From Heterodera schachtii (taxonomy: Eukaryota; Nematoda; Chromadorea; Rhabditida; Heteroderidae): a DNA stretch of 64,000 nt. Shown piece by piece: positions 47,449-58,154 of this stretch (position 1 is the stretch's first letter; each line of letters begins with the position of its first letter). The position numbers and the translations under genes were made by a program. The notes below the pieces were generated by a model, which was not told where the DNA came from, did no database searches, and saw nothing but the letters and a program-made list of their open reading frames with translations. Where the stretch lies: assembly GCA_023374025.1 (NCBI GenBank), contig SIJG01000030.1, positions 943,173 to 1,007,172 of the forward strand, written 5' to 3'.

Positions 47449-48462
47449 CTAGTCAGTGAAGCCGTGCGCATTGTGCAGATGTTGGCCAAATTCTCTCAAA
47501 ACTAAAAAATAATAAGATAGATTTTTTAAAAATTAATGAAAAAGAAAAGAGTATTTTTTTGATCATTCTTAAATGATATTCTAAAAATTTATTCAGAAAA
47601 TGTCTATTAAGAGTCGTACAGCATTCTTCTAAACTTACAATTGCCAAATTCGTGCAATTGCTCAGGAGTAGTCGTCGGCAGCGAACAAAACAACTCCACT
47701 TCAGTTACGGCCACACGTAAAATTTTCATTGCCTAAAACTCCAAAAAATTACACGTAAAAGATGGGAGTTTTAACAAAAATTCAACATACATCATTTTGA
47801 ATCGGCGGGGCAAGATTCTGCGCCCATTGATAGTTGATTGCGGAAATACGGGTGCGGACTTCTGAAAAGCCATTTATTTGATTATTTAAAATTAAGAAAT
47901 TATGATAAATGCTATTATTAAAAATCCATTTTTAGGCAAATTACTAAAATTTCTGCGCAAGACGCGTTTTCCGCTTATTTTCGCGAAAATACACCGCCGA
48001 TTTGTTTAATCAGAACATTTATACCAAATCAGCTTAAATTATTTTAATTTCATCCAAAAATACAGCAATGTATAATGCTTATTTTTCGATTTTTCTGCCT
48101 TTAGGTGACTATTATGCGATTTTTTGTGCCCAAAAAATGAATCTGTAATTATCATAACCACTGAAATATTTTATATGGAACATTTTTAGTACTTTGTCTA
48201 ATCGAATTAACAATTACAAATCCACCTAATTACTTTTAATACATAAAACGCAAATTTAATTTTTATGTCCTTTTGAAACAAATCACCAAAATTTATTTTT
48301 ATGATTATTAAATTCTTTCAAATTTTACCCACCGTTGTGGAAATTTTTGGCAACGTTGAGCATTAGTTCATCCGAGGCATTGGCAAAAGGAATTGTGCCG
48401 CGTCCACCGAGCGCCCAAATCATTCTTCTTATATGAGCCGCCGTTTTGTTGCACTGGTTGGC
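47449..48462 (-). CDS. Multi-exon gene, 5' end not found, family unknown (paralogue B)
   Basis: Exons: 48333-48462, 47791-47861, 47639-47732, 47449-47501, in agreeing phases (1, 0, 1), with stop TAG. At least 115 residues are encoded, beginning ANQCNKTAAHIRRMIWALGG and ending REFGQHLHNAHGFTD. The segment AVTEVELFCSLPTTTPEQL lines up with IVAIACQWPEATLTDLNIL of the gene at 45.1 kb, and the exon layout is alike, so the two are paralogues. The upstream exon must end in phase 0; I could not place it between 48463 and 48840. Confidence 0.62.
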
Positions 48463-50879
48463 CTTAAATATCAAAAATTAAATTTGTATTTTGTAGATTT
48501 TTATGCTGCCACCATTGTTGTCGAATTTTTTTTGTAGATAATGCGAAATCAATTGAATTTGCTAAAAAATAAAAAGTCAGTTAAATTTAATATGGAAAAA
48601 CAAAAGTAATCACAACTCAGGTAAATATATTTATATAAATGAATTTGGATAAATGAATGCCATGCCCTGCGGATATGAGGCTAGCGGAGCGGTGGGAGGC
48701 CAAAGGTAGGGGGGAGACGTTACACCGTTCAGAATAAAAAAGGAAAAAATTGTTCAACTACATAATGTAAATGTTTTTTTCCACATTTTATTTCGCTTCC
48801 CATCAAAGCATCCTTTCCACCTGCTGCTGTAAAATGGAAAGTGCCGGACTTAGCCATTAGCAGCATTTGCGTTCGCATAAACTGTCGCCTCTCTCCCCAC
48901 TTCTCTGCCCCCCCCCCCTCTTTTCACCCGTTCATCCCATTCATTTGTCCCCCCCCCCGGCTGTCAGCCGTCCCCACAAGCTATGAGCATTTTTGCGAGA
49001 TTTTATCGGATCATTTTTTATTTCACATGAACGCCCCCCCCCCCCCCCCCCCCCCCTCTCCCGCTCAACCGTTCGCTACGGTCGCCGCCGACTTGGCAAC
49101 TGAATGTGAGAGTTTAGTGCAGATAAGGAGAGCAGCGACTAGGGCTGCACACAATTACGGATTAATGCTTATGAATTACGTAAATTTCGGAAATTTGTGT
49201 TATTTTTGGAACAATTACGGATAGGAAAAATGGTTGTACCTTAATTTAAAAAATTTTCATAATTACGGACGTACTTGTGAAAAATCTAGGGTTTTTGTCT
49301 TGAGTCTCGGGTTTTCGGTGTCAGTCTTTGAGACTAAACGAGATTCGAGACTGAGTTTTTTACACCCCCTAATCAATGGCTTTTGGTAAACCTCAGAAAG
49401 ATAGTAATTTATTTTTGGTAAATTTTGGCTGTGCAAAGAATCTACTTATTTGACCAAAGCTATCAAAACTCTAGTAAAAAGCTCAATTTTTTCATTCTGT
49501 GGCGCCTAGAATTCCAAATTTTTCTTAAAATAAACTAAAAAAACCCCAAAAATTTGTTATTTTTGACAACTTCATTTAGCAAAGTGCAAATGGTTAGACA
49601 AAGCCCCAAAAAATTGATTTTAAAATTTATAGAAAGTTTTATCCATTTTTAAGTGAACAAGAATTTTTTGAAAAATTCTAGGGTTTTTTGCGTCTCGGTA
49701 AGGGATTTCGAACTTGGTCTCGGTCTCGAGGTTAATCATAGGTCTTGAGTCGCAGGAAATTATTGGTCACGAACAGCACTACCATTTACACTCGAGAGCT
49801 TGGATAATTTTAATGAAGCCGAATGCCAATGACAAAGGAAGGCATTTGGGCAGAACGAAGCTAATTTGAAAATTCAAGACAAAATTTTTGCATTTTTCAT
49901 TTCTTTTGGCTGCGCCCTTCGTTGTACTCCATGGCTCAGCAAATTGCAACCGAAAACGACACATTAAATGCATGCATTTTTGACACTATGCATTGCCGGG
50001 GACGTGCACACCTTCACAAGGCTTGGTCCGGTGCAGAAATGTGGATGGCAACGGACCGGATAACCGGATTACACATATTGATCGATTAGGAAAGTGAGAA
50101 CAAAAAAAACAATGTGGGGATTGATCAGAAGAACACCGAAGAAAGCCAAAGGATGCGGATGTTTTTTTTAGTCATAAAAATTTCAAAATAGTAAATTGTG
50201 ACGTAACTATTTTGGTTTTGAAAAGTCTAAACGCTATAGAAAAGCAATGCCGCCTTTTTGGGAAGCGGGATCTGGTCCTATTTTGAGTCCCATTCCCGCA
50301 GCGGGATCAGTAAATTTGGTTGTTTTTTTGTGCAGAATCCCAAAAATCTGAATATGGTGTGAAATCGACCAAAATTCAAAATGGCGTTACCGGCACCAAA
50401 TTTTTGAAAAAGAGCGCTCACAAGAAGTGCTGTAAAAGCAAACTTCTGCGGGATCCCGTCCGCAAAATGCAAAATTTCTTGATTTTTGAAATACGAATTT
50501 AAGCATTTGGGTATCTTCGGTTTTTTAATTTTAATTATCTGACAAATGCAAGCAAGGAGACATAAAAGAATTTTAGAATTTGTCAATTTGTAAACTTTCG
50601 GGTTTTTTTTGTTAAAAAAGGGAAAAAACTATTCTGAAAATGCATATTTACCAAGTTGAAATCAATTTTATTCGAAATCTGTGAGTTTTGTGCCAAAAAA
50701 TCACAGTCCTTTAAACACCCGTGAAACAATGAGATAATGAACAAATAAAAAACAATTATTTATTTCCTGACAAAAAATTCATAATTTAGTTTTAAGTATT
50801 TTAAAAGATGAAATTTTGATTCTGGCAACAAGAATCAGTTATTTAATGGTTTAATGGTGTAATTAAATGGCTAACTAAT
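48463..50879. other. Intergenic DNA with a C24 run and repeat fragments
   Basis: A GC-rich island at 48.84-49.13 kb contains C runs, the longest 24 bases at 49033-49056. TCTCGGG-type motifs occur at 49.30-49.35 and 49.69-49.76 kb. A fragment related to 46.96-47.04 kb lies at 49817-49890. No gene is supported. Confidence 0.45.
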
Positions 50880-51360
50880 AAAAACCAAGCTTTTTCTCAA
50901 GCATCCATTGGTTTGGTTACCCAACGAACATTGATGCTGTCGGATAAAAACTAAAATTAAAATGAAAAATATTAAAAAATAATTCCAAAAATTTTTTTTT
51001 ATTAAATAATGGCTAAATAAATTTAAGGGAAATTAAAAGCTCAAGCTCGTGAGCCACACCCTTTTTCTCCGCCCGACCGAAACCTTTCCCATCTTTTTAT
51101 TCAGGCATTCCTTGGTCAAATTTTTGAAATTTTTTTCTTTAATTGGCATGAAAATTTATTATTCTCCCAATCGGTCGGTCTGAGACTGTACCATTGAAAT
51201 TCCCTTATGAACGAAAAATGTCGGGAACGCGCAGCAACAATTGGCACAGCGTTTGCACCTCACTTAGAACTATGTTCAGACTAATAAGCATTGAGAAATG
51301 TTAAATAAATTAATTTGAAAAATGATTGAATTATCAAAATTCCCCTAATAAAGCTACTCT
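50880..51360 (-). pseudogene. Decayed copy of the 45-kb gene (paralogue A)
   Basis: 50890-50950 corresponds to the last exon of the gene at 45.07 kb (NVRWVTKPMDA then stop, against SVRFVTQWMIEKK). 51180-51340 corresponds to its second exon and the following intron, including the sequence AAGCATTGAGAAATGTTAAA shared with 45796-45815. The middle exons are missing and the frame is broken. Confidence 0.75.
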
Positions 51361-52662
51361 CAAATTGATTTTCTGGGATTGTGCATATATAGGAGAGTGA
51401 TCAGTTCCAGCTTTCAATGTGATCACTGATCTGACATTAAAATAATGTAAATCTTTTTGTACAGCTTGTACGGTACTGACAACAAAAGACATCGAATTCG
51501 AATTCTCCATAATAGCACAGCTAAAAATAGATGAGAAAAATACTTCAATTATCTAATCCAATCATTTCCTTCCCAATTTTTTGTTTAATGAATTCAGGTT
51601 TCGGATTTTGTTAAATTTTGGAGGATTAGCGGAGCAGTATAAGCCGATGAAGAAATTTAATTTTAAAATTGGCAAATGGCCTGGTCGATGGGCAGAGAAG
51701 TAGAGTGATTAATAGGCAATTGGAAAAAGCAATCATTTGTAAAAACGGGTGAAAAAGCGAAAAGTGCTTTTTGGAGAATCAAAATTTGATCACTGATCTG
51801 ACATTAAAATAATGTAAATCTTTTTGTACAGATTATGCGGCGCTGACAACAGCACACATCGAATACGACATCGACGGAACAGTTACTCGCCCCTCTCCAC
51901 CATTGAATGCTTTGTCGGTTGTTTTGCCAGAATGAATCGCCCTCTCCAAAAATGGCATCACAGACAAAACTTTCCATTCCGTCATACTTACTCAAGAAAA
52001 TACTTTTTTTTTTTTTTGTCTATTTATTAATCAATTTGTATTTGATTGGAGCTTATTAAAACTGCTAATAAACACTGATAGGAAATCAAAAACGGTTTAT
52101 TTTCGTATTATTGCTAGAAAAGACCAAATTTATCCCATGACCTTATACCAATTTAAATTTGATCAAATGCGCAGCATTTAGTATAAGTAATGTTTAATGA
52201 GGGTTCTGCAAAAGCGACAAATCGTTCTTTCGGTTGATGCCAAAAATGAAATGTACCACAGTGCCAAATTTGGTTGTTGTTGATTCTTGCTAAAAGTTAA
52301 TATTAATTGAGTTTTGTGATTAGCGCCAAAAACGTAAACATTTCTGGTTGGGTATTTTTATCATTTTTCTTATTATTTTTTTGCAAATGAGACAAAACCA
52401 GGGTAGCCAACTCTGCTGAAAGGCAAAAACCTAAAACGGTATCCTATTTTACTATTTATTTATTTATTAACTAATTAATTTGGCTCAAATTCGTAAAAAT
52501 GGTCATTTTGAGCGTAGCGTTATGGTCATAATATTCTAAATCATATTTGAATGTTTGATTATAATTTTTTATTTTTTTATTTTTTTTTTGGAAATTAAAG
52601 TTCAAATAGAGAATAATTAAATAATGTATAAGAATCATAATTATGTAATTTTGTGATCATTT
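51361..52662. other. Repeat fragments and AT-rich DNA left of the Merlin element
   Basis: 51398-51510 and 51786-51990 are inverted relatives of 47.09-47.26 kb, each containing the block TCTGTACAAAAAGATTTA on the minus strand or a close variant. 52210-52400 is similar to 44400-44690. Confidence 0.5.
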
Positions 52663-52670
52663 AATTTGCC
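52663..52670. repeat. Target-site duplication of the Merlin element, left copy
   Basis: AATTTGCC immediately before the element; the identical 8 bases follow its right end at 58147-58154. An 8-bp duplication is the Merlin hallmark. Confidence 0.9.
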
Positions 52671-52850
52671 GGTAAATATTGATCATAGTCCCCAAACTCA
52701 AAAATGCTTAAAAACGGTCAGAATCGATGTAAAAGGGTTTGAAATGGATAGGAAAAATAGAATTATGGGCGCGCTTGCCCTTTTTCAGGATGAAAAGTGC
52801 CGGAAATGGAGTGCCAAATCCGGCCGGGACTCAATTGGCCGTGCTATATA
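52671..52850. repeat. Left terminal inverted repeat of the Merlin element
   Basis: It matches the reverse complement of 57969-58146 with only a few differences (for example GGTAAA against GGAAAA at the tip). It contains the landmarks CCCAAACTCAAAAATGC and TGAAAAGTGCCGGAAATGG. Confidence 0.93.
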
Positions 52851-52890
52851 AAACGCTCATTAAATTATTTTTATTGCTTAGGACATAAAT

Positions 52891-54052
52891 TCAACACATT
52901 GAGCTTTCAGAAACCGCATAATCACTCAAAAATATCCAGATCATCATCATCCAATCCTCATCATTTTCCCCTTCTTCATTATTTGCATATACCCAAGACG
53001 CCATTCGAAGAAATTCTTCTCCTGCATCCGCATTCTTGTTGCGCACGCTTTTCACAAACATATAACGGGCCAAATTTCCAGGCACATGATGTTTCACTCT
53101 CCCGTGAGATGAAAAACTCTCTTTACAGTGCCGCCAGGTGCTCTCAATCCGATTAGTGTTGATTGATGAGTCCTCTTTATCAACAAAATTAATCGAGTGG
53201 TTAACTTTTAAATGATTATATCCATTTGCGCCCAAACAGCCGTACGCGCGCCAATAGTCTGACACTATCGTGCTCCCCGGTTGAATCCATTTCTTAATTA
53301 ATGTCACCAGCGTCCCCGCATCACTAGATGATTTTAATCCGATTTACCCATGGGAACCCCCTAAGTTTACCGCTTCTCCACTACTTCCATAAATACTCTC
53401 CACGACTCTCTTTCAATGCCTCCGAAGACCCAGCACCCATCCACGTGGTGCCCTTTCCAATACTTTCGCTTCCCAAATTTTGATTCGTCCACCTCCACTG
53501 TTTTGCCGACGCCTCCAATTTTTTTTGGGTGCTTTGTAAATGCAATCAAACATATTTCACGACAAAAGGACGCCCAATTCACGCAGCTGACGTAATTCAT
53601 CTCCAACTCATGCGTAATGTCAACCAATTTATGCCCCCTGGCCCACATGTGGCTGAATCCGAGCATCTGAACCTCGCAAAAGTCTACTGTGCGCTGGTTT
53701 TTAGTGCAAAAGCCAATTGTAAACACTTAAATTGCTCTTTTTACGAAGACCACACCTGCAACATGTTCAAATTGCTTCCTCCCCCAAATCCTTCAACTTT
53801 TCCAAAAAAAGTCACATCACGAATGCTTCGCATGGTATCACACTGCACATAAGAAGCCTTTGGTCTCGGCTGGTAGTTTGCACGACAACGCCAAATAAAA
53901 TGCTCAGCCACAGGGTTGTATTTTCGAATTTCCTTTGGCGAGTTGCACTTTGGACATGTTTTATTTTTTGGAATTAATTCAAAATTGTGTAGAAATTTAA
54001 GAAGCTCATCCGGGTCTCGAGTTATGTCGTACAAACGGATTAAATTGATCAT
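52891..54052 (-). CDS. Merlin (IS1595/ISXO2-like) DDE transposase, spliced, possibly disrupted
   Basis: The N-terminal segment (54052-53741) begins MINLIRLYDITRD and has a zinc-ribbon start (CPKCNSP, later WRCRANY). The middle segment (53726-53371) contains the first catalytic Asp in EVDESKFGKRKYWKGHHVDG. A 47-bp intron (53324-53370, CG/GTAAAC ... CTAG/T) joins it in phase to the last exon (53323-52891), which has the second Asp in IVSDYWRAY, then NHSINFVD and the Glu in NRIESTWRHC. These are the ISXO2-like DDE signatures. Between the first and middle segments (about 53726-53745) the frame changes and a TAA lies upstream of the middle segment; either a small intron I could not define or a mutation. 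The enzyme cuts and inserts the element at its inverted ends. Confidence 0.88.
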
Positions 54053-54233
54053 TTGGACGTATTTTTTTAAGGAGTAATGGAATGAATGGCCACATCAGCG
54101 GTCCTCATCCCGGCCCTCCCCCAAACATTGGCCTTTACATTTCCAAACAAAAATTGTGCGTATCTTTAAAAAAGGTCAAGCGCGCCCTTAATTTGCATTT
54201 TCATATCGTTTTTATGCATTTCAGATCGTTTTT
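53982..54233. repeat. Internal 252-bp duplication, copy 1
   Basis: It covers the first 24 or so transposase codons and the sequence upstream of the start. The same 252 bases, apparently identical, occur at 57241-57492 in the same orientation. Confidence 0.9.
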
Positions 54234-56060
54234 TGAGCTTAACGGGAATAGGTACGAAGCTGAAATTTGGCATTGGTATGTATCTTGGGACGGGGCATCC
54301 GGGAAAAATACGGATTTTCCGGTCCGATGGCCAACTGAGTCCCAGGGATTAAAAACGTAATTTTGCTTGCAGTTGAGGGCCCATAACTTTTTTTCGGAAA
54401 CTCTAATCAAAAAGTTTCCGCTGGTAGGGACCTAAGTTGAAGTGTTTTCTAAAAATCAAAAAAAATTCCAGGCTTTTATCTCTAATAGGGAAGGCTGTAG
54501 GTTCGTGAACTTTTTCAGTACCAACTTTGTCCAGTTCAGTCCCCGTCGAATAACTCATTAAGCTTTGATCTGAGCGGGGGGTGACCAGCAGACTTATTGT
54601 AGAGTTTTGAAAGCCCGATTTTTCCAGGTTTTAAAATTTTGAAAATTTTCAAAATTTTTCGAGTTAGGCCTAAAAGTCGGTTTTTGGGTTTTGAATTTTA
54701 GGATTTTTTAACGATTTTTCTCGGGAAAACGGAGACCACTTCCAAAACATAGTTTTTCGAGCTCTATCGACTGGTATTTTTTTCGGAAAAATTTCGATTT
54801 TTTCCCGGAAATAGAAAAATTTTTTGGCCTAAGCGGGACATTTGAGTCCCGTGCCCATAACTCGTCAGGGGTAGGTTTTAGCCAAAAAATGCCTTAGACC
54901 AAAATTGTAGAGCTTTTAAAGCTCTATCGAATGGTGTGCCATATGTTGGAAAAATTTCAAAAATTTTTGAGCTAGGCCCCTTAGAAATTTTCGAAATTTT
55001 TTTTTGGGGCCAAAATGGGGGTGAAAAACATTTTTCTGGGGTTTTTTGAGATTCTGATTACGAATATGACCTTTGTTTTTCGTTTCATAATTTTTAGAAT
55101 TTTTTAAAAATTCGAAAATATTTTTCAATTTTTTTGGCCCTCAGGATTTTGGGTTAAATTTTGAAAATTCATAACTCGGTGATGGTTTCATCAAATTAAC
55201 TATAATAAAGCTTTAAAAATAGAGAAAAATAAGGAGAATTTTATGGGATCTATTTGGGATTTCTATCTTCTAAAGAAAAAAAGTTATTCCAGAATTTCTG
55301 GAAATTTTCGATTTTTCAGAAAAAAATTTGTAACTGCCTTCTGAAAAGATATTTTGCAAAAGTAAAATACTACAAAAATCCGCAATTTTTTGCTCTATAA
55401 GATAAATTTTATTTCATATTTTTATCACTTTCTTACAAATTGCTATAAAAATAAAAGTGATTTTGAGATTCGGGACCAAAGGGGGGTGACCAGGATTTTT
55501 GAGTGGAAAAATTTTTTTCACAAAAATCTTGCAAAATATGTCTTTAGGGGTATTTTAAGACGCTGATCACGAATATGCAATCAGATTTTAATTTTGACAT
55601 CGTTAAGGCCTCAGAATCCCTGTGTGATTGGGGATTCTGGGACATGTTCTGAGGGGGGGGGGGGGCAGGTTCGAACCCGGACGGTGTACATTAATTTTCT
55701 ATGCATTTTTTGGGTTCTTTTTCAATGCTTTTAATTAATTTAATTATTTTTTATTTTATTAATTAATAATTAATATTAAAAAATTTTTTAAATTTAATTT
55801 AATTTTTTGATTAATTATTTTTTAAATTAATTGATTTTTTTAATTAAAGAATTTATTTGTTTTTTTTATTATAATTTGTCAAAAATGAATTTCAATTTAA
55901 ATAAAAATCAATCATTGTACATTGCAAAGTTACTTTTTAATTAATAAAAGAAGAAATTATTTTATAATTTTTAAAAATTATTAACATATTCAATTTTAAT
56001 TATATTTTTTTATAAAACCATTTCCTTATTTATTTAATTTTGAAATCATGATTTACCATT
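54234..56060. other. Non-coding interior of the Merlin element
   Basis: No gene seen. There are repeated short phrases such as GAGCTCTATCGA (around 54759) and AGCTCTATCGAATGG (around 54922), a small stem at about 55610-55642 (CAGAATCCC ... GGGATTCTG), a G13 run at 55653-55665 and a GGTTCGAACCC sequence near 55669. The last 350 bases are very AT-rich. Confidence 0.5.
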
Positions 56061-56085
56061 TTAATCATTGTTGTACCATTCCAAA

Positions 56086-56905
56086 ATTTGTGTACCTCCT
56101 AATAACTGTTGTACCTATTACCGTGGTTGTACCTCTTTTCCCGTGGTTGTACCTCGACTAATCTCTGTGATACCTCTTCTAATCACAGTTGTACCTCTTA
56201 CCGTGGTTGTACCTCTTCTAATCACCATTGTACCTCTTCTAATCACCATTGTACCTCTTCTAATCACAGTTGTACCTCTTCTAATCACAGTTGTACCTCT
56301 TCTAATCACAGTTGTACCTCTTCTAATCACAGTTGTACATCTTCTAATCACAGTTGTACCTCTTCTAATCACAGTTGTACCTCTTCTAATCACAGTTGTA
56401 CCTCTTCTAATCACAGTTGTACCTCTTCTAATCACAGTTGTACTTCTTCTAACCATTGTTGTACCTCTTCTGATCACTTTTGTACCTCTTCTAATCACAG
56501 TTGTACCTCTTCTACTCACCATTGTACCTCTTCTAATCACAGTTGTACCTCTTCTAATCACAGTTGTACCTCTTCTACTCACCATTGTACCTCTTCTAAT
56601 CACAGTTGTACTCTTCTAACCATTGTTGTACCTCTTCTGATCACTTTTGTACCTCTTCTAATCACAGTTGCACCTCTTCTAATCACTGTTGTACCTCTTC
56701 TAATCACAGTTGTACCTCTTCTACTCACCATTGTACCTCTTCTAATCACAGTTGTACTCTTCTAACCATTGTTGTACCTCTTCTGATCACTTTTGTACCT
56801 CTTCTAATCACAGTTGCACCTCTTCTAATCACTGTTGTACCTCTTCTAATCACTGTTGTACCTCTTCTGATCACTTTTGTACCTCAACAACCCGTGGTTG
56901 TACCT
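56086..56905. repeat. 21-bp minisatellite, about 38 units
   Basis: The unit is GTACCTCTTCTAATCACAGTT with a few variants (CACCATT, CACTGTT, CTTTT). Because 21 is a multiple of three, several frames on both strands remain open for 100-220 codons, giving periodic peptides such as CTSSNHS or VVPLLIT. No start, splice or composition argument favours any of them, so I treat the array as non-coding. Confidence 0.95.
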
Positions 56906-56921
56906 CGGCCACAAAATAGAG

Positions 56922-57182
56922 ACGGGCGCGAAGCGCCCGTTTGAGCTCAACTCAATTCAAAAACGGCCGCGAAGCGGCCGAAAAGCACAACAAAATTTAA
57001 TAACGGGCGCGGAGCGCCCGTCTGATCTCAACAAAATTAAAAAACGGGCGCGAAGCGCCCGTTCAAGGCCGCGAAGCGGCCTAAAAATCACGAAATTTAA
57101 AAAACGGCCGCGAAGCGGCCGAAAAGCACAACAGAAATTTGAAACGGGCGCAAAGCGCCCGTTCGAGGCCGCGAAGCGGCCT
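56922..57182. repeat. Array of eight short GC hairpins with GCGAAGC-type cores
   Basis: Perfect inverted repeats with 7-8 bp stems and 3-base loops lie at 56922-56940, 56964-56980, 57003-57021, 57043-57062, 57066-57082, 57105-57121, 57144-57162 and 57166-57182. Two stem types are used: ACGGGCGC and (C/A)GGCCGC. The loop is GAA in six, GGA in one and AAA in one. Spacers are AT-rich (ACAAAATT-like). The core GCGAAGC is known to form an exceptionally stable DNA mini-hairpin. Confidence 0.95.
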
Positions 57183-57240
57183 AAAAATCGCTGTTAATTT
57201 TTTTAAAATTCAAAATCTCTTCACTTAAATCGCTTTAAAG

Positions 57241-57492
57241 AAATTGTGTAGAAATTTAAGAAGCTCATCCGGGTCTCGAGTTATGTCGTACAAACGGATT
57301 AAATTGATCATTTGGACGTATTTTTTTAAGGAGTAATGGAATGAATGGCCACATCAGCGGTCCTCATCCCGGCCCTCCCCCAAACATTGGCCTTTACATT
57401 TCCAAACAAAAATTGTGCGTATCTTTAAAAAAGGTCAAGCGCGCCCTTAATTTGCATTTTCATATCGTTTTTATGCATTTCAGATCGTTTTT
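57241..57492. repeat. Internal 252-bp duplication, copy 2
   Basis: Direct copy of 53982-54233. It retains the transposase ATG and first codons on the minus strand, but no transposase body follows it. Confidence 0.9.
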
Positions 57493-57582
57493 AAACAATT
57501 TTACTTTTTTCGACACTTCAGTACCAAAGAAATAATCAAAAACAATCTAAGTTTCGCAAAAGGGAGCATGCGAAGACGGAGC

Positions 57583-57734
57583 AAGTAGTGGGGCGAGACG
57601 GAGGGCGGAGGAAGACGTCTGAAGAGCGCCACAGGCGGTTGACTGCGGGGGCCCGAAGGGCCCCGCCAATCAGTCAACCGCCTGCGGATCACGCGCGGAC
57701 TTCTTCCGTAGCCCGTAGTCTCGCCCCACCTACT
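57583..57734. repeat. GC-rich foldback of about 150 nt
   Basis: Arms pair in blocks: AGTAGTGGGGCGAGAC with GTCTCGCCCCACCTACT, GAGGAAG with CTTCTTCC, AGGCGGTTGACTG with CAGTCAACCGCCT, and the tip GGGGCCC-GAA-GGGCCCC. The centre is near 57656. It is far richer in GC than the flanks. It could be a nested foldback element or the template of a structured RNA. Confidence 0.8.
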
Positions 57735-57968
57735 GGCCGCCGTAGTCGAGTGTGCGGCGGTTTTTCAGCGCAATAAGCTAAATTCAATCTTTTATATTTG
57801 ACGTTCTTTTAAAAACCCCGAAAATTTGTTTTTCTTTAATTTATAAATTTTAATTTTTGTTCGAATTAGGGTTCGGGATTCGGTATTTTGCAATATAAAG
57901 GTCATATTCGTGATCAGCGCCACAAATTACCCTAGAAAAATTATTTAAAATGTCTTTTGAGTGCTTTT

Positions 57969-58146
57969 TATAGCACGGCCAATTAAGTCCCGGCCGGATT
58001 TGGCACTCCATTTCCGGCACTTTTCATCCTGAAAAAGGGCAAGCGCGCCCATAATTCTATTTTTTCTATCCATTTCAAACCCTTTTACATCGATTCTGAC
58101 CGTTTTTAAGCATTTTTGAGTTTGGGGACTATGATCAATATTTTCC
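57969..58146. repeat. Right terminal inverted repeat of the Merlin element
   Basis: Inverted copy of 52671-52850, ending AATATTTTCC directly before the target duplication. Confidence 0.93.
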
Positions 58147-58154
58147 AATTTGCC
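58147..58154. repeat. Target-site duplication of the Merlin element, right copy
   Basis: AATTTGCC, identical to 52663-52670. Confidence 0.9.

Larger units (their letters stand above)
52671..58146. mobile_element. Full-length Merlin-family DNA transposon, 5,476 bp
   Basis: The element is bounded by inverted repeats of about 178 bp that are almost identical (52671-52850 and 57969-58146, ends GG[T/A]AAATATTGATCATAG) and by a perfect 8-bp duplication, AATTTGCC. A spliced Merlin/IS1595-type transposase lies on the minus strand at its left side. The rest is cargo: about 1.4 kb of low-complexity non-coding DNA, a 21-bp minisatellite, an array of small hairpins, a 252-bp direct duplication of the transposase 5' region, and a large GC-rich foldback. 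The low divergence of the ends and the intact duplication point to a recent insertion. The transposase may carry a disabling change, so transposition could have needed help from another copy. Confidence 0.92.

Noticed and set aside
55665..55685. GGTTCGAACCC, which fits the B box of a tRNA gene
   Set aside because: No matching acceptor stem, D arm or anticodon arm was found around it; it stands directly after a G run.
56068..56944. Long overlapping open frames across the minisatellite, giving proteins of 112-218 residues
   Set aside because: All arise from a 21-bp repeat whose length is divisible by three; several frames on both strands are open equally and none has other support.
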